Positions 21,542-32,836 of a stretch of DNA of 64,000 bases are shown in pieces. Every line of letters starts with the position of its first letter. Within the stretch, counting starts at the first letter, position 1. The DNA is from Leptospirillum ferrooxidans C2-3. GTDB lineage: Bacteria; Nitrospirota; Leptospirillia; Leptospirillales; Leptospirillaceae. The position numbers and the translations under genes are program-made. The notes beneath the pieces are model-generated. The model saw only the letters and a program-made list of their open reading frames with translations, made no database searches and was not told where the DNA came from. The DNA lies in the NCBI RefSeq assembly GCF_000284315.1, contig NC_017094.1, positions 713,486 to 777,485 on the forward strand, in the 5' to 3' direction.

Positions 21542-22199
21542 AGAGAATGAAATAGTTCAGAAGCCGGGTTCTTCAGGGATGTCCGAAAAATCTCCGATTC
21601 CAGCCAAAAAAGCTTTGAGAGAACTTCTTGAGGCTTTGATTACGGCCATTCTGGTCGCATTTGTCTTGAAGGCCTTTATTATTCAGGCTTTCAGAATTCC
21701 TTCAGGGTCGATGATTCCGACCTTATTGGTTGGAGATCAGATTCTGGTGCTCAAGATGGCCTATGGAATTCATAATCCTGTCAATGGGCTCTATTTAACT
21801 CATTTTCAAGGTCCTAAACGGGGAGACGTTGTTGTTTTTCGTTACCCTTTTGACGAGACAAAAGATTTTATCAAGCGGGTCATTGGTCTTCCCGGTGATC
21901 ATATCCAGGTAAAGGGTAAGGTCGTCTACGTCAATGGCAAACCTATGGTGGAGCCTTACACCCAATATCTGCACCCAGATGAGAAGGATGTTCCACGAAG
22001 GGATGTTATGGCTGACACCCTTGTTCCCCCCGGGCAATACTTTGTGATGGGGGATAATCGTGATGACAGTTATGATTCTCGATATTGGGGATTTGTCAAA
22101 AGAGACAAAATCCTTGGTAGGGCATTCATGATTTATTGGTCATGGAATGATGTTGGCAGGGATCCGCGATGGAATCGGCTCGGACATGTCATTCATTAG
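21534..22199 (+). CDS. lepB: Signal peptidase I
   Basis: Inner-membrane serine protease that removes Sec and Tat signal peptides. From ATG 21534 (inside the end of lepA) it is 221 residues. One membrane helix ([20 protein letters not shown]) leads to box B with the catalytic serine (PSGSMIPTL), box D with the general-base lysine ([12 protein letters not shown]) and box [13 protein letters not shown] start 63 bases further upstream would add residues encoded by lepA in another frame and is rejected. lepA-lepB pairing is common in bacteria. Confidence 0.95.
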   Translation: MGEENEIVQKPGSSGMSEKSPIPAKKALRELLEALITAILVAFVLKAFIIQAFRIPSGSMIPTLLVGDQILVLKMAYGIHNPVNGLYLTHFQGPKRGDVVVFRYPFDETKDFIKRVIGLPGDHIQVKGKVVYVNGKPMVEPYTQYLHPDEKDVPRRDVMADTLVPPGQYFVMGDNRDDSYDSRYWGFVKRDKILGRAFMIYWSWNDVGRDPRWNRLGHVIH

Positions 22200-22252
22200 G
22201 TGATGGGAAGCACTTCCACAGGCTTGTTTTAGCCAGAACTCAGGAGCTGTTG

Positions 22253-23331
22253 TTGATCGAAAAAGTCCCCGTATCAAAGGATCTGGTTTCTCTGGACCGA
22301 CTCCTTGAGGTTTTGTCCCGAATGAACAACTCCCGAGTGGTTGTAGCGGGTGACTCCATCCTTGATCGTTATGTTTGGGGAAAGGTTTCACGAATTTCTC
22401 CAGAGGCACCCGTTCCGGTGGTTAATGTGACTCACGAGTCGGTGCGACTTGGTGGAGCATGCAATGTTGTCCACAATATACAAAAACTAGGGGGAAGTTC
22501 GTCACTTTTGTCTATTGTGGGTGATGATGCCAACGGGCAAAAGCTTCTGACTGAAATGGAAAAGGAAAATGTGGATATTTCTGGTGTCCTTTCTATTTCA
22601 AGTCGACCCACCACAACAAAAACCCGAGTGATTGCCCATAGCCAGCAACTTCTGCGATATGATGAAGAGGATCGTGGGGAGTTGCCGGAAGCTGTTCAGG
22701 AAGAGCTTTTATCGAGACTTGAAAAACTTCTTCCTGGAGCGGGGGTCTTTTTGCTCTCCGATTATGCCAAGGGGGTTCTCTCTCCATCTTTTGCACAAAA
22801 AGCAATGGCTTTGGCTAAAGATCTTGGCGTTCCAACTTTTGTCGACCCAAAGGTTGCGACAATCGACAGCTTTCATGGTGCGACCATTCTGACTCCTAAC
22901 AATCTGGAGGCTTCCCAATCATCCGGATGCGAGATTGATTCGGAGGAGTCTCTTTTGAAGGCAGCCAAAACTCTGATTTCAAGACTGAACTGTGGATCTC
23001 TCCTGATTACCCGGGGAGAGATGGGGATGACTCTTTTTGAAAATCCGGACGAACTGAAAGTCTTTCATATTCCGTCAGTCGCTCAGAATGTCTATGATGT
23101 TACAGGAGCTGGGGATACAGTCATTGCCTCAATGTCTCTTGCCTTTTCATCAGGTGCGTCACTTCTGGAAGCGGCTGTTTTGTCAAATATTGCTGCAGGA
23201 TATGTTGTTGGAATCGTTGGTACAGCGGCAATATCCAATGGTGAGCTGGAAGGCGTTTTGAGACAATCTCCCCTTTTTGACCGGAGAACCGGGACTTTTG
23301 TGACCAGGGGTTATGGATCGGAAATCCGTAA

Positions 23332-23335
<4 letters not shown>
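22253..23335 (+). CDS. rfaE1: Heptose 7-phosphate kinase (RfaE domain I, PfkB family)
   Basis: D-glycero-beta-D-manno-heptose 7-phosphate 1-kinase, in the ADP-heptose pathway for the LPS inner core. Kinase of the ribokinase/PfkB fold: VVVAGDSILDRYVWG at the N-terminus, ISPEAPVPV (the RfaE-typical segment), GGACNVVHNIQKLGG, and the C-terminal ATP/anion hole DVTGAGDTVIA with its catalytic aspartate. No adenylyltransferase domain (RfaE2) is fused, so that step must be encoded elsewhere. I choose TTG 22253 because AGGAG is six bases upstream, giving 360 residues; an ATG at 22169 inside lepB has no ribosome site. Confidence 0.88.
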
Positions 23336-25825
<2,490 letters not shown>

Positions 25826-25826
<1 letters not shown>

Positions 25827-26692
25827 TGAAAAGTCTTCACATTAAAACACCTGCTGGAGCATATACTGTAGGACCTGAATCACCCCCTCTTTTTATTCTT
25901 GGACCATGTGTTATTGAGTCTCGAGAGCATGCGTTTGATATTGCCGGGGCTTTGGCGGAAATGCGGGATCGATTGAACCTTCCCTTTGTTTTCAAGGCAT
26001 CCTATGACAAGGCCAATCGTTCATCGGGAAAAAGCTTTCGGGGTATTGGCATCAGTGCCGGGCTTTCCATTCTGGAAGACATCCGGGCGAGATATTCTTT
26101 TCCGGTTATTTCTGATGTACATGATGGTGCGCAAGTGGCGGAAGCCTCATCAGTCTTGGATATTCTGCAAATTCCAGCGTTGTTGTCAAGACAGACCGAC
26201 CTGCTCGAGGCGGCTGCCCGATCAGGAAAGCTTGTTCATATCAAAAAGGGTCAGTTCATGGCTCCTGAAGATATGTCCAATGTTGTGAAAAAAATGGAAG
26301 AGGCAGGGTGCGATCAGTTGATGTTATGTGAGCGCGGGATTTCATTTGGATACCATACATTGGTCGTCGATTTTCGCTCATTGCCAATCATGTCTTCATT
26401 CGGTTATCCGATCATTTTTGATGCAACGCATGCTGTACAGAGTCCTGGAGGCAGTGGTGACAGGTCGGGAGGAGATCGCAGGTTTGCTCCATCGCTTGCC
26501 CGCGCCGCCCTTGCTGTCGGGTGTCAGGGATTGTTTATGGAAGTTCATCCTGATCCGGACCACGCACCTAGCGATGGCCCGAACATGATACCTTTGTCAA
26601 AGCTGGAAGCTCTGATTGCCGGATTGCTTCCCTTTCATGAAGCCAGAAAAAAAATGGGGCCAGATCCTTTGTTTGGTCAGGGTGGGTCTTGA
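25826..26692 (+). CDS. kdsA: KDO-8-phosphate synthase
   Basis: Condenses phosphoenolpyruvate with arabinose 5-phosphate. Using GTG 25826, which shares one base with the pyrG stop and has AGGGGG nearby, gives 288 residues, the normal family length; a longer frame from 25628 runs through pyrG and is rejected. Motifs: ILGPCVIESREHA, FKASYDKANRSS, SDVHD, HIKKGQFMAPEDM, CERGISFGYHTLVVDFR (the first part), FDATHAVQSPGG and MEVHPDPDHAPSDGPNM. TLVVD with GFGY-like context suggests the usual KdsA class. Confidence 0.95.
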
Positions 26693-27702
26693 TGGAATTT
26701 TCCCCGCAGGATCATCTCGTTAATCAGGGCCGGGCCATTCTGGAATCAGAAGCGAAATCGTTGTCAGAAATGGCAAGCCGGCTGGGCGATGATTTTTCCA
26801 ATGCGATTCATCTTATTCTTTCCAGAGAAGGAAAGGTGGTTGTGACCGGGTTGGGAAAATCGGGGCATGTCGCAAGAAAAATCGCGGCAACTTTGTCTTC
26901 AACGGGAACTTCTGCTTTTTTTCTTCATCCTGCAGAGGCTCTCCATGGTGATCTCGGAATGATCGACAAGGGAGATACGGTTCTTGCCCTTTCCAAATCA
27001 GGCAACACTGCGGAGATTATGGCCTTGATTCCCTTTCTGAAGAGGCTTTCGATTCCGATTATTTCAATGGTCGCCAGATCCGATTCTGAAATGGCTGGTG
27101 TCTCTGATGTTGTTCTTGCTACAGGAGTCGAGACTGAAGCAGGACTTCATGGAATTGCGCCAACGTCTTCCACTACGGCGATGATGGCTTTGGGTGACGC
27201 TCTGGCTTTGGTACTTCTTTCCGAAAGACGTTTTGGTGTCACGGATTTTGCCAACCTTCACCCAGGGGGTGCTCTTGGCAGACGATACTTTCTCAGGGTC
27301 TCTTCCATCATGCATAAGGGAAGCTCTATTCCTTCCGTTCAAGCCGGGACTTCACTTGGTGACGCCATCATAGAAATGACCGGAAAAAAGCTTGGATTGA
27401 CCACTATTCTGTCGGAAAACGGCACCCTTCTTGGAATTCTGACCGACGGAGATCTTCGTCGGGCAATATCCATGGTTTCAAAAATTTCCTCTGATTCAAT
27501 GGGCTCATCCCTGCTCTCCCGCCCTGTAGAGGAGTTCATGTCCACCCATCCTGTCACGATCAGTGGTAATACCCTGGCATCGGAAGCGGTCCGTATTATG
27601 GAAGAAAAAAAAATCTCCCAACTGGTTGTACTGGCAGACAATGATAATAAGTTGGAAGGAGTCTTGCATTTTCATGATTGCCTTCGGGAGAAAATCGTTT
27701 GA
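26692..27702 (+). CDS. kdsD: Arabinose-5-phosphate isomerase
   Basis: Interconverts ribulose 5-phosphate and arabinose 5-phosphate, the entry step of KDO synthesis. 336 residues from ATG 26692 (overlapping the kdsA stop; TTG three bases earlier is an alternative). N-terminal SIS domain with VVTGLGKSGHVARKIAATL, STGTSAFFLHPAEALHGDLG and ALSKSGNTAEI, the family's APTSSTTAMMALGDALA segment, then two CBS domains with ILTDGDLRRAI in the first. Together with kdsA, kdsC and kdsB this window encodes the full route to CMP-KDO. Confidence 0.95.
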   Translation: MEFSPQDHLVNQGRAILESEAKSLSEMASRLGDDFSNAIHLILSREGKVVVTGLGKSGHVARKIAATLSSTGTSAFFLHPAEALHGDLGMIDKGDTVLALSKSGNTAEIMALIPFLKRLSIPIISMVARSDSEMAGVSDVVLATGVETEAGLHGIAPTSSTTAMMALGDALALVLLSERRFGVTDFANLHPGGALGRRYFLRVSSIMHKGSSIPSVQAGTSLGDAIIEMTGKKLGLTTILSENGTLLGILTDGDLRRAISMVSKISSDSMGSSLLSRPVEEFMSTHPVTISGNTLASEAVRIMEEKKISQLVVLADNDNKLEGVLHFHDCLREKIV

Positions 27703-28253
27703 TGAGGATTTCTCCGTCACCGAGGGTGATTCGTGATTTTCGGCGAGTTCGTGGCCTTGTCATGGATGTCGATGGAGTATTGACCGATGGCCTGATTTCA
27801 TATGGTGTTGATGATGAAGAGATGAAGTCCTTCAGTTTGAGAGATGGCCATGGTCTTGTGCTTCTGAGACGAGCGGGGGTCAGGCTTGCCCTTTTATCAG
27901 GTCGAGATTCAAAGGCAATCAGACGCCGAATGAAGGAACTTGGTATTGAGGATGGATATCTGGGTGTTCGGGAAAAACTTCCAATATTTCAATCGATCCT
28001 CCAGAAGTGGAACCTCTTTTCCGAAGAAATCCTTTTTATTGGGGATGATGTGGTCGATCTTCCCGTAATGAGAATCTCTGGACTTGCGATTACAGTTCCG
28101 GAAGCTCCATGGGTTGTTCGGCGCGAGGCAGATTGGGTGACAAGGTTGCCTGGCGGAAATGGCGCGGTACGGGAAATCGCTGACTGGATTCTTCTGGGAC
28201 GATCAGCCGATATTTCTGAGACGAGGTGTAATCAGGACGGAGATTCTCCATGA
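27702..28253 (+). CDS. kdsC: KDO-8-phosphate phosphatase (HAD family)
   Basis: Removes phosphate from KDO-8-P. 183 residues from ATG 27702, overlapping the kdsD stop by one base; a longer frame from 27678 lies in kdsD. HAD motif I is LVMDVDGVLTDG, the RDGHGLVLLRRAGVRLALLSGRDS region carries motif II, and FIGDDVVDLPVM is motif IV. No cap domain, as in tetrameric KdsC enzymes. Confidence 0.93.
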   Translation: MRISPSPRVIRDFRRVRGLVMDVDGVLTDGLISYGVDDEEMKSFSLRDGHGLVLLRRAGVRLALLSGRDSKAIRRRMKELGIEDGYLGVREKLPIFQSILQKWNLFSEEILFIGDDVVDLPVMRISGLAITVPEAPWVVRREADWVTRLPGGNGAVREIADWILLGRSADISETRCNQDGDSP

Positions 28254-28834
28254 ATCTTGCCAATGGAATCACTCTTGGTCGTATCGTTTTGATTCCAGTC
28301 CTGGTTCTTTTATTTTTCCGGGAGCGTTCGGGTACAGCTTTCTGGTCAGCATGCCTTTATGTTGTGGCTTCCTCTACAGATCTTCTTGATGGTTATATTG
28401 CAAGACGTTACAACATGGTCACAACGTTGGGAAAGCTTCTGGACCCTATTGCGGACAAGATCCTTGTCACAACAGGACTCTTTTTGTTGGTTGATGAGCA
28501 TCTCCTTCCTGTAGCGCTGGCGATCCTTATTGTTGCAAGAGAGCTGGCTGTCTCGGGTCTCCGTGCGATTGCCTCGGCAGACGGAATTATCATTCCGGCG
28601 GAATCTCTTGGAAAAGCCAAGATGGTTTTTCAGACGATCTCCCTGACCATCCTTATCTGGAATCAAAGACTTCTTTTAATTCCTGGAATCAAAAATCCTG
28701 TTAATCTTCATTCCCTAGGGATGTTTTTCTTCTGGATTTCGCTGATATTAACTCTTGTGTCAGGCGTATGGTATTTCAGGTGGTATCTCAGGCTTTCTGG
28801 AGTCTCTTCTTCAGGTTCAGAGGAAAAAGAATGA
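28250..28834 (+). CDS. pgsA: CDP-diacylglycerol-glycerol-3-phosphate phosphatidyltransferase
   Basis: Inner-membrane enzyme making phosphatidylglycerol-phosphate. 194 residues with about four to five membrane helices. The CDP-alcohol phosphotransferase signature D-G-x2-A-R-x8-G-x3-D-x3-D is complete, from DGYIARRY through LGKLLDPIADK. Family N-terminus LANGITLGRIVLIPVL. Overlaps kdsC by four bases. Shares the operon with plsY, so phospholipid and LPS core synthesis are joined. Confidence 0.95.
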   Translation: MNLANGITLGRIVLIPVLVLLFFRERSGTAFWSACLYVVASSTDLLDGYIARRYNMVTTLGKLLDPIADKILVTTGLFLLVDEHLLPVALAILIVARELAVSGLRAIASADGIIIPAESLGKAKMVFQTISLTILIWNQRLLLIPGIKNPVNLHSLGMFFFWISLILTLVSGVWYFRWYLRLSGVSSSGSEEKE

Positions 28835-29457
28835 ACGATCCTATGCATGAAGTTCTTTTTTCAGCCCTTATGGGCTATTTTTTGGGATCGTTTCCTGCAG
28901 GGGTGGTTGCAGGGAAGATCAAGGGAGTGGATCTTCGGAAAGAGGGAAGTGGCAATATCGGTTTTACCAATGCATACAGGGTGTTGGGGAAGGACTTTTC
29001 TGGAAAGCTCCTGAGTGTGATGGTGCTGGTTTGGGATATGGGAAAGGGGTTGTTGGCGACAATGCTTGCTGCCTCTATTTTTCATTCCCATGAGTCTGTC
29101 GCTTATGCTGCCCTTTTCTCTGTTCTTGGCCATCTTTACCCTGTCTGGCTGAAGTTTCGGGGCGGGAAAGGTGTTGCTGTCGGATTTGGCGCGATTCTCG
29201 GTGTTTGTCCTCCACTTGGGGTAACTCTGATCGCGATCTGGGTGACGATATTTGCCCTGACAAGAATTTCATCGCTTTCTGCTCTGGTCTCCTATTTTCT
29301 CTTGCCAATTCTCGCTGCCGCCCTGGTGAGAACGCATCATCTTGATCCAGTGATCTTTCCCCCTATGCCGATGATCTCAGTTCTGATCTGGTGGCATCAT
29401 CGTGAGAATATTCGCCGCCTCTTGTCCGGAAATGAAAAAAACCTCAAAAAATCCTGA
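28831..29457 (+). CDS. plsY: Acyl-phosphate:glycerol-3-phosphate acyltransferase
   Basis: Membrane enzyme that puts the first acyl chain on glycerol 3-phosphate. 208 residues from ATG 28831 (overlapping the pgsA stop); a longer frame from 28768 lies in pgsA. Five membrane helices. Conserved loops: GSFPAGVVAG, GSGNIGFTNAYRVLG and KFRGGKGVAVGFG. Last gene of the lepA-plsY operon; followed by a long AT-rich gap. Confidence 0.94.
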   Translation: MNDPMHEVLFSALMGYFLGSFPAGVVAGKIKGVDLRKEGSGNIGFTNAYRVLGKDFSGKLLSVMVLVWDMGKGLLATMLAASIFHSHESVAYAALFSVLGHLYPVWLKFRGGKGVAVGFGAILGVCPPLGVTLIAIWVTIFALTRISSLSALVSYFLLPILAAALVRTHHLDPVIFPPMPMISVLIWWHHRENIRRLLSGNEKNLKKS

Positions 29458-29730
29458 TCAATGAATTTATTCCTGAAACAAGCTTTCCTATAAAGATTTC
29501 AATTCTGCGAACCTAAAAAGATCAATTTTGTAAAAATTCAATAATAAAAATGAAACATTTTTTGTTTTGTATATAAAATTATATTATGAAAGGTTTGACT
29601 TTTTTTTCGTCTTTAGAGAAAATATCGCCCATTGAGTTGTTGGTCAGATACCCAGAGTGGTCCTTGCTTTATTCCTTATAATAGCTTCGAATCGCATGAG
29701 ATTAACCAATATGTATTGGATGGGCCATCC
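29458..29730. other. AT-rich intergenic region
   Basis: Strikingly AT-rich compared with its surroundings, especially 29515-29610, where runs of A and T alternate (TATATAAAATTATATTAT in part). It separates the envelope operon from the M23 peptidase gene and probably contains the peptidase promoter; several hexamers resemble -10 boxes, but none pairs convincingly with a -35, so I do not assign one. Confidence 0.5.
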
Positions 29731-30672
29731 ATGAACATACCGTCGCCGAAAAAAAATCGAAAAACATATACGCTCCTTTTTATCCCTTCTCCATCAGACA
29801 AGGTTGTCCGGGTCGATATTTCTCCGAGAATCCTTTATGTAGGGTGGGTCCTCTCTGCTGTTTTCCTGACTGTTTTCCTGACTTTTTCGGTTATAGCCTA
29901 TTCGCTTCTTCATAAAGAAAGCCAAATGGTTGCTCTTGCCCATCAGAGCCAGCAACAAAAAGAAGAGATTGTGAGAATCTACTCACGTCTTCAAGAGGTT
30001 CATGCGAGGCTTCTGGATTTAACCAAAAAAGAAGATCGTATTCGGATGATTATGGATCCGGATGGTACCGATCCTGATGCTGGTCAGCTTCAGGGTGTTG
30101 GTGGTCCTGAGTCTCTTGCCGCTGCCGCCGTTCTGATTCAGAAAGGGCAAAACGGCATGATCGAGTTGATGGAAGAAATGGATCGCCAGTTTACTCATCT
30201 CGGTTCAGGGATGCGATATCAGGAGGGAAGTCTGGTTTCGCTCAAACAAAAAATTATTGACAGGGCGCAATTATGGGCGAGCACGCCCAGTATTTGGCCA
30301 ACTCATGGTGTTTTAACCTCAGGATTTGGATGGAGAAATTCCCCATTCGGGGTGGGTCGGGACTTTCACCCTGGGATTGATATTGCAGGTCGTGTCGGTC
30401 TTCCTGTTATTGCAACTGCATCAGGCGTGGTCAGTTTTTCAGGGTGGGACCAGGGATTTGGGAAGTCGGTCCGGATTGATCATGCAAACGGTTTTGAAAC
30501 ACTTTATGCCCATCTGGATCAGGTTGTTGTCTATGAAAATGAAAAAGTGACAAGAGGAGAGATTATCGGTTACTTGGGTAATACCGGTTTGTCTACTGGC
30601 CCTCATCTCCATTATGGTGTTCTCCGGAACAGGGTGCCGGTTGATCCAACAAGATATATTATCGATTTCTAG
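29731..30672 (+). CDS. M23-family (LytM) peptidase, membrane-anchored
   Basis: 313 residues from ATG 29731. Short cytoplasmic N-terminus, one membrane helix (ILYVGWVLSAVFLTVFLTFS...), a coiled-coil stretch (SQQQKEEIVRIYSRLQEVHARLL), and a C-terminal LytM domain with zinc ligands in HPGIDIAG, the LYAHLDQ motif and GPHLHYGV. Such proteins cut peptidoglycan cross-links or, when anchored like this, act in cell separation or envelope assembly. All metal ligands are present, so it is likely to be active. An in-frame start at 29632 is possible but lacks support; the SD for 29731 is also weak. Confidence 0.88.
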   Translation: MNIPSPKKNRKTYTLLFIPSPSDKVVRVDISPRILYVGWVLSAVFLTVFLTFSVIAYSLLHKESQMVALAHQSQQQKEEIVRIYSRLQEVHARLLDLTKKEDRIRMIMDPDGTDPDAGQLQGVGGPESLAAAAVLIQKGQNGMIELMEEMDRQFTHLGSGMRYQEGSLVSLKQKIIDRAQLWASTPSIWPTHGVLTSGFGWRNSPFGVGRDFHPGIDIAGRVGLPVIATASGVVSFSGWDQGFGKSVRIDHANGFETLYAHLDQVVVYENEKVTRGEIIGYLGNTGLSTGPHLHYGVLRNRVPVDPTRYIIDF

Positions 30673-30813
30673 AGTTCTGTCTTCCTGATGACTGCCAGCT
30701 GCCACTTTTCCCGTCTTTTTTGAAAAATCTGCTTATTGTGATTACAATGAAACTGTGTGGGGCTATGTGATTGCCTTTTGAGAGTGATTTCATGCCAAGA
30801 CGAAAGGACTGGA

Positions 30814-32313
30814 TTGATCGGTATTCGTCCATTAAAGCTCAGAGGTAAGGTTGCTGCTTTTTCCCTTGTTCTTCTCGGGGTCATTTTTTTATCAAATTTA
30901 TATGCAATTCTCAGTCTTTATCATCTTCATGTCATACTTGTTAGTCTCAAAGATACTTCGGTTCGGGGACTCCTTACCGTTTCCAAGCTGCAGCATCAGA
31001 TCGGAATGGCATTGCCGGATGAAAAACGGTTTTTGTTTTTTTCTCCGATGCCTCCCACAGAAAGACCTTCCGTCGAGAAGGACTTGTCTTTGGGGCGGGT
31101 CCTGTTGTTTGGCCTTGCTCCGCCTTCCCCACAGGCAAGAGTTCTGCTAAATGAGTCCTTGAAAGATATTGCCTCTTACCAAAGTGTCATTGATCGTGAA
31201 TGGGCTGCGTTGATCTCCGGACACCGGGACCAGGCCATAAGAATTTCTCAGACAGAATCCTCTCCGATCCTTATTCATCTGGCCTCTCTTTTAAAAGGGT
31301 TGAGGGCTGAGTTCTCCCTGGATCTTGAAAACAAGATTACCCAGACCACCCAAGAGCAGTCTCAGATGACAACCATCAGTGTCGAACTTTTGTCTGTAGG
31401 GATTTTTCTTGTCATGCTTCTTTTATGGAGTTTCTCCAGCATTATCCTTTCTCCCTTGATGATTCTGATTGAGGGAACCAGGAAAATCTCTGGCGGAATA
31501 TTTCATAATCCGGTTACGGTTCCGAATCAGGATGAGCTGGGGGACCTTGCCAGAGCCCTTAATGAGATGGCAGGACGTCTTGGTGAAGTGAATCGATTGA
31601 AGTCTGAGTTTGTAACGATCGCTTCTCATGAGCTGAGAACTCCCCTTACGAGTATTCGTGGATTCCTACAGATGCTACAGCGAGGGCAGCTTGGCCCTTT
31701 AAACCCTGATCAGGAAAAAAGCTTGGCTATCGTCAGGGAAGAAGTCGATCATCTGGTCGAACTTGTTAATGGATTGCTTGACCTCGGTCGCATTGAGTCT
31801 GGACAGATTAGTCTTGAAATACAGGAAGTTGTTTTGCCAAGCTTGCTGGAGCGTCTGAGTGAGCGGCAGAGTTTAGCCTGTAATGAAACCGGAAAGAACT
31901 TTGAAACGCATTTTGATCCGGACCTTCCTGTCCGCATTCGTACCGATCCAGGAAAATTGACCCAAGTTTTGGAAAATCTTCTGGGAAATGCTTTCAAGTT
32001 TACCCCAAGTGGGGGAACCATCTCTCTTTGGGTCACCCGGTCAGTGAATTCCCTTGAGATAGAGGTAAGGGATACCGGTATTGGAATACCGATTGAGCAT
32101 ATCCCTCAGCTGTTTGATAAGTTTTACCAGGTCACTCCTTTTAATACTCGCGTAAGGGAAGGTCTTGGATTGGGCTTGGCTATCACCAGGGGGATTATTT
32201 TAACAATGGGCGGGTCCATTAATGTTCGTCAGAATGAGCCAAAGGGGACGGTTTTTCACGTCTCTTTTCCTTTTGAGCCAGTCATTCAGGAGAAGGAGGG
32301 ACAAGATGAGTAG
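30814..32313 (+). CDS. Sensor histidine kinase, GlrK-like
   Basis: About 499 residues from TTG 30814 (AAAGGA upstream; GTG 30757 is an alternative that adds 19 residues). Two membrane helices (~15-40 and ~205-230) bracket a helical periplasmic sensor region of ~165 residues; then HAMP, HisKA with the phospho-accepting His in IASHELRTPLTSIRGF, and HATPase_c with N box NLLGNAFKF, G1 VRDTGIGIP and G2 GLGLGLAI. The stretch QLGPLNPDQEKSLAIV resembles E. coli GlrK (GPLTPEQKEVVSIL, from memory). The order kinase / lipoprotein / sigma-54 regulator that follows is that of glrK-qseG-glrR. Confidence 0.88.
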   Translation: MIGIRPLKLRGKVAAFSLVLLGVIFLSNLYAILSLYHLHVILVSLKDTSVRGLLTVSKLQHQIGMALPDEKRFLFFSPMPPTERPSVEKDLSLGRVLLFGLAPPSPQARVLLNESLKDIASYQSVIDREWAALISGHRDQAIRISQTESSPILIHLASLLKGLRAEFSLDLENKITQTTQEQSQMTTISVELLSVGIFLVMLLLWSFSSIILSPLMILIEGTRKISGGIFHNPVTVPNQDELGDLARALNEMAGRLGEVNRLKSEFVTIASHELRTPLTSIRGFLQMLQRGQLGPLNPDQEKSLAIVREEVDHLVELVNGLLDLGRIESGQISLEIQEVVLPSLLERLSERQSLACNETGKNFETHFDPDLPVRIRTDPGKLTQVLENLLGNAFKFTPSGGTISLWVTRSVNSLEIEVRDTGIGIPIEHIPQLFDKFYQVTPFNTRVREGLGLGLAITRGIILTMGGSINVRQNEPKGTVFHVSFPFEPVIQEKEGQDE

Positions 32314-32836
32314 TGGGCGTTTTTTTATTGGAGCCATTTTTCTGATCTTCCCTCTTGTGTTTTTGGATGGGTGCAACTCCATGCACAATCCACCGGCGCC
32401 CAGGGAGGATCTTCCCCGAATTGTTTTCTTGCCTCAGGCGGTATCGCCGTTTTGGGGAGGTGGTTCATCACATTTTCTGACAGGCCTTTCAAAGCTTTTT
32501 GATGCTCATGACTGGGACAAGCTGGATTCATTACTAAACGAACGGCTGTCTGAAAAGGATATTCCGGGTGATGTCATGGCCAGGCTTTTATATGACAAGG
32601 CACTTGTCGATATTGAGACCCCTGCAGGAAAGCGCTTGGAAGAAGCCAGAAAAATTCTGAAAACACTGGATGTCGATCGGGTTCCCTATGATGTTCGTGA
32701 GTCATCGCATATCCTTCTCAGGATGATTGATCGAAACGCTAGGCTTGAGGAGTCAAACCGGATCTTGACACATAAGCTTGATCAGGTCCGAAAAACCTTC
32801 AAAGATCTTTCCAATCTTGAAAACACGCTGAAATGA
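32306..32836 (+). CDS. Lipoprotein between kinase and regulator (QseG-like position)
   Basis: 176 residues from ATG 32306, overlapping the kinase gene by eight bases. Signal sequence RFFIGAIFLIFPLVF ends in a lipobox LDGC, so the mature lipoprotein starts at Cys23. The remainder is mainly helical, ending in a coiled-coil (LEESNRILTHKLDQVRKTFKDL). It overlaps the response-regulator start by four bases. In enterobacteria the lipoprotein QseG (YfhG) sits at the same place and modulates the kinase; an equivalent role is inferred from position, not from sequence. Confidence 0.8.
   Translation: MSSGRFFIGAIFLIFPLVFLDGCNSMHNPPAPREDLPRIVFLPQAVSPFWGGGSSHFLTGLSKLFDAHDWDKLDSLLNERLSEKDIPGDVMARLLYDKALVDIETPAGKRLEEARKILKTLDVDRVPYDVRESSHILLRMIDRNARLEESNRILTHKLDQVRKTFKDLSNLENTLK

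Noticed and set aside
22169-22252. ATG 22169 as the rfaE1 start.
   Set aside because: It is inside lepB without a ribosome site, and the extra residues are unlike the family; TTG 22253 has AGGAG at the right distance.
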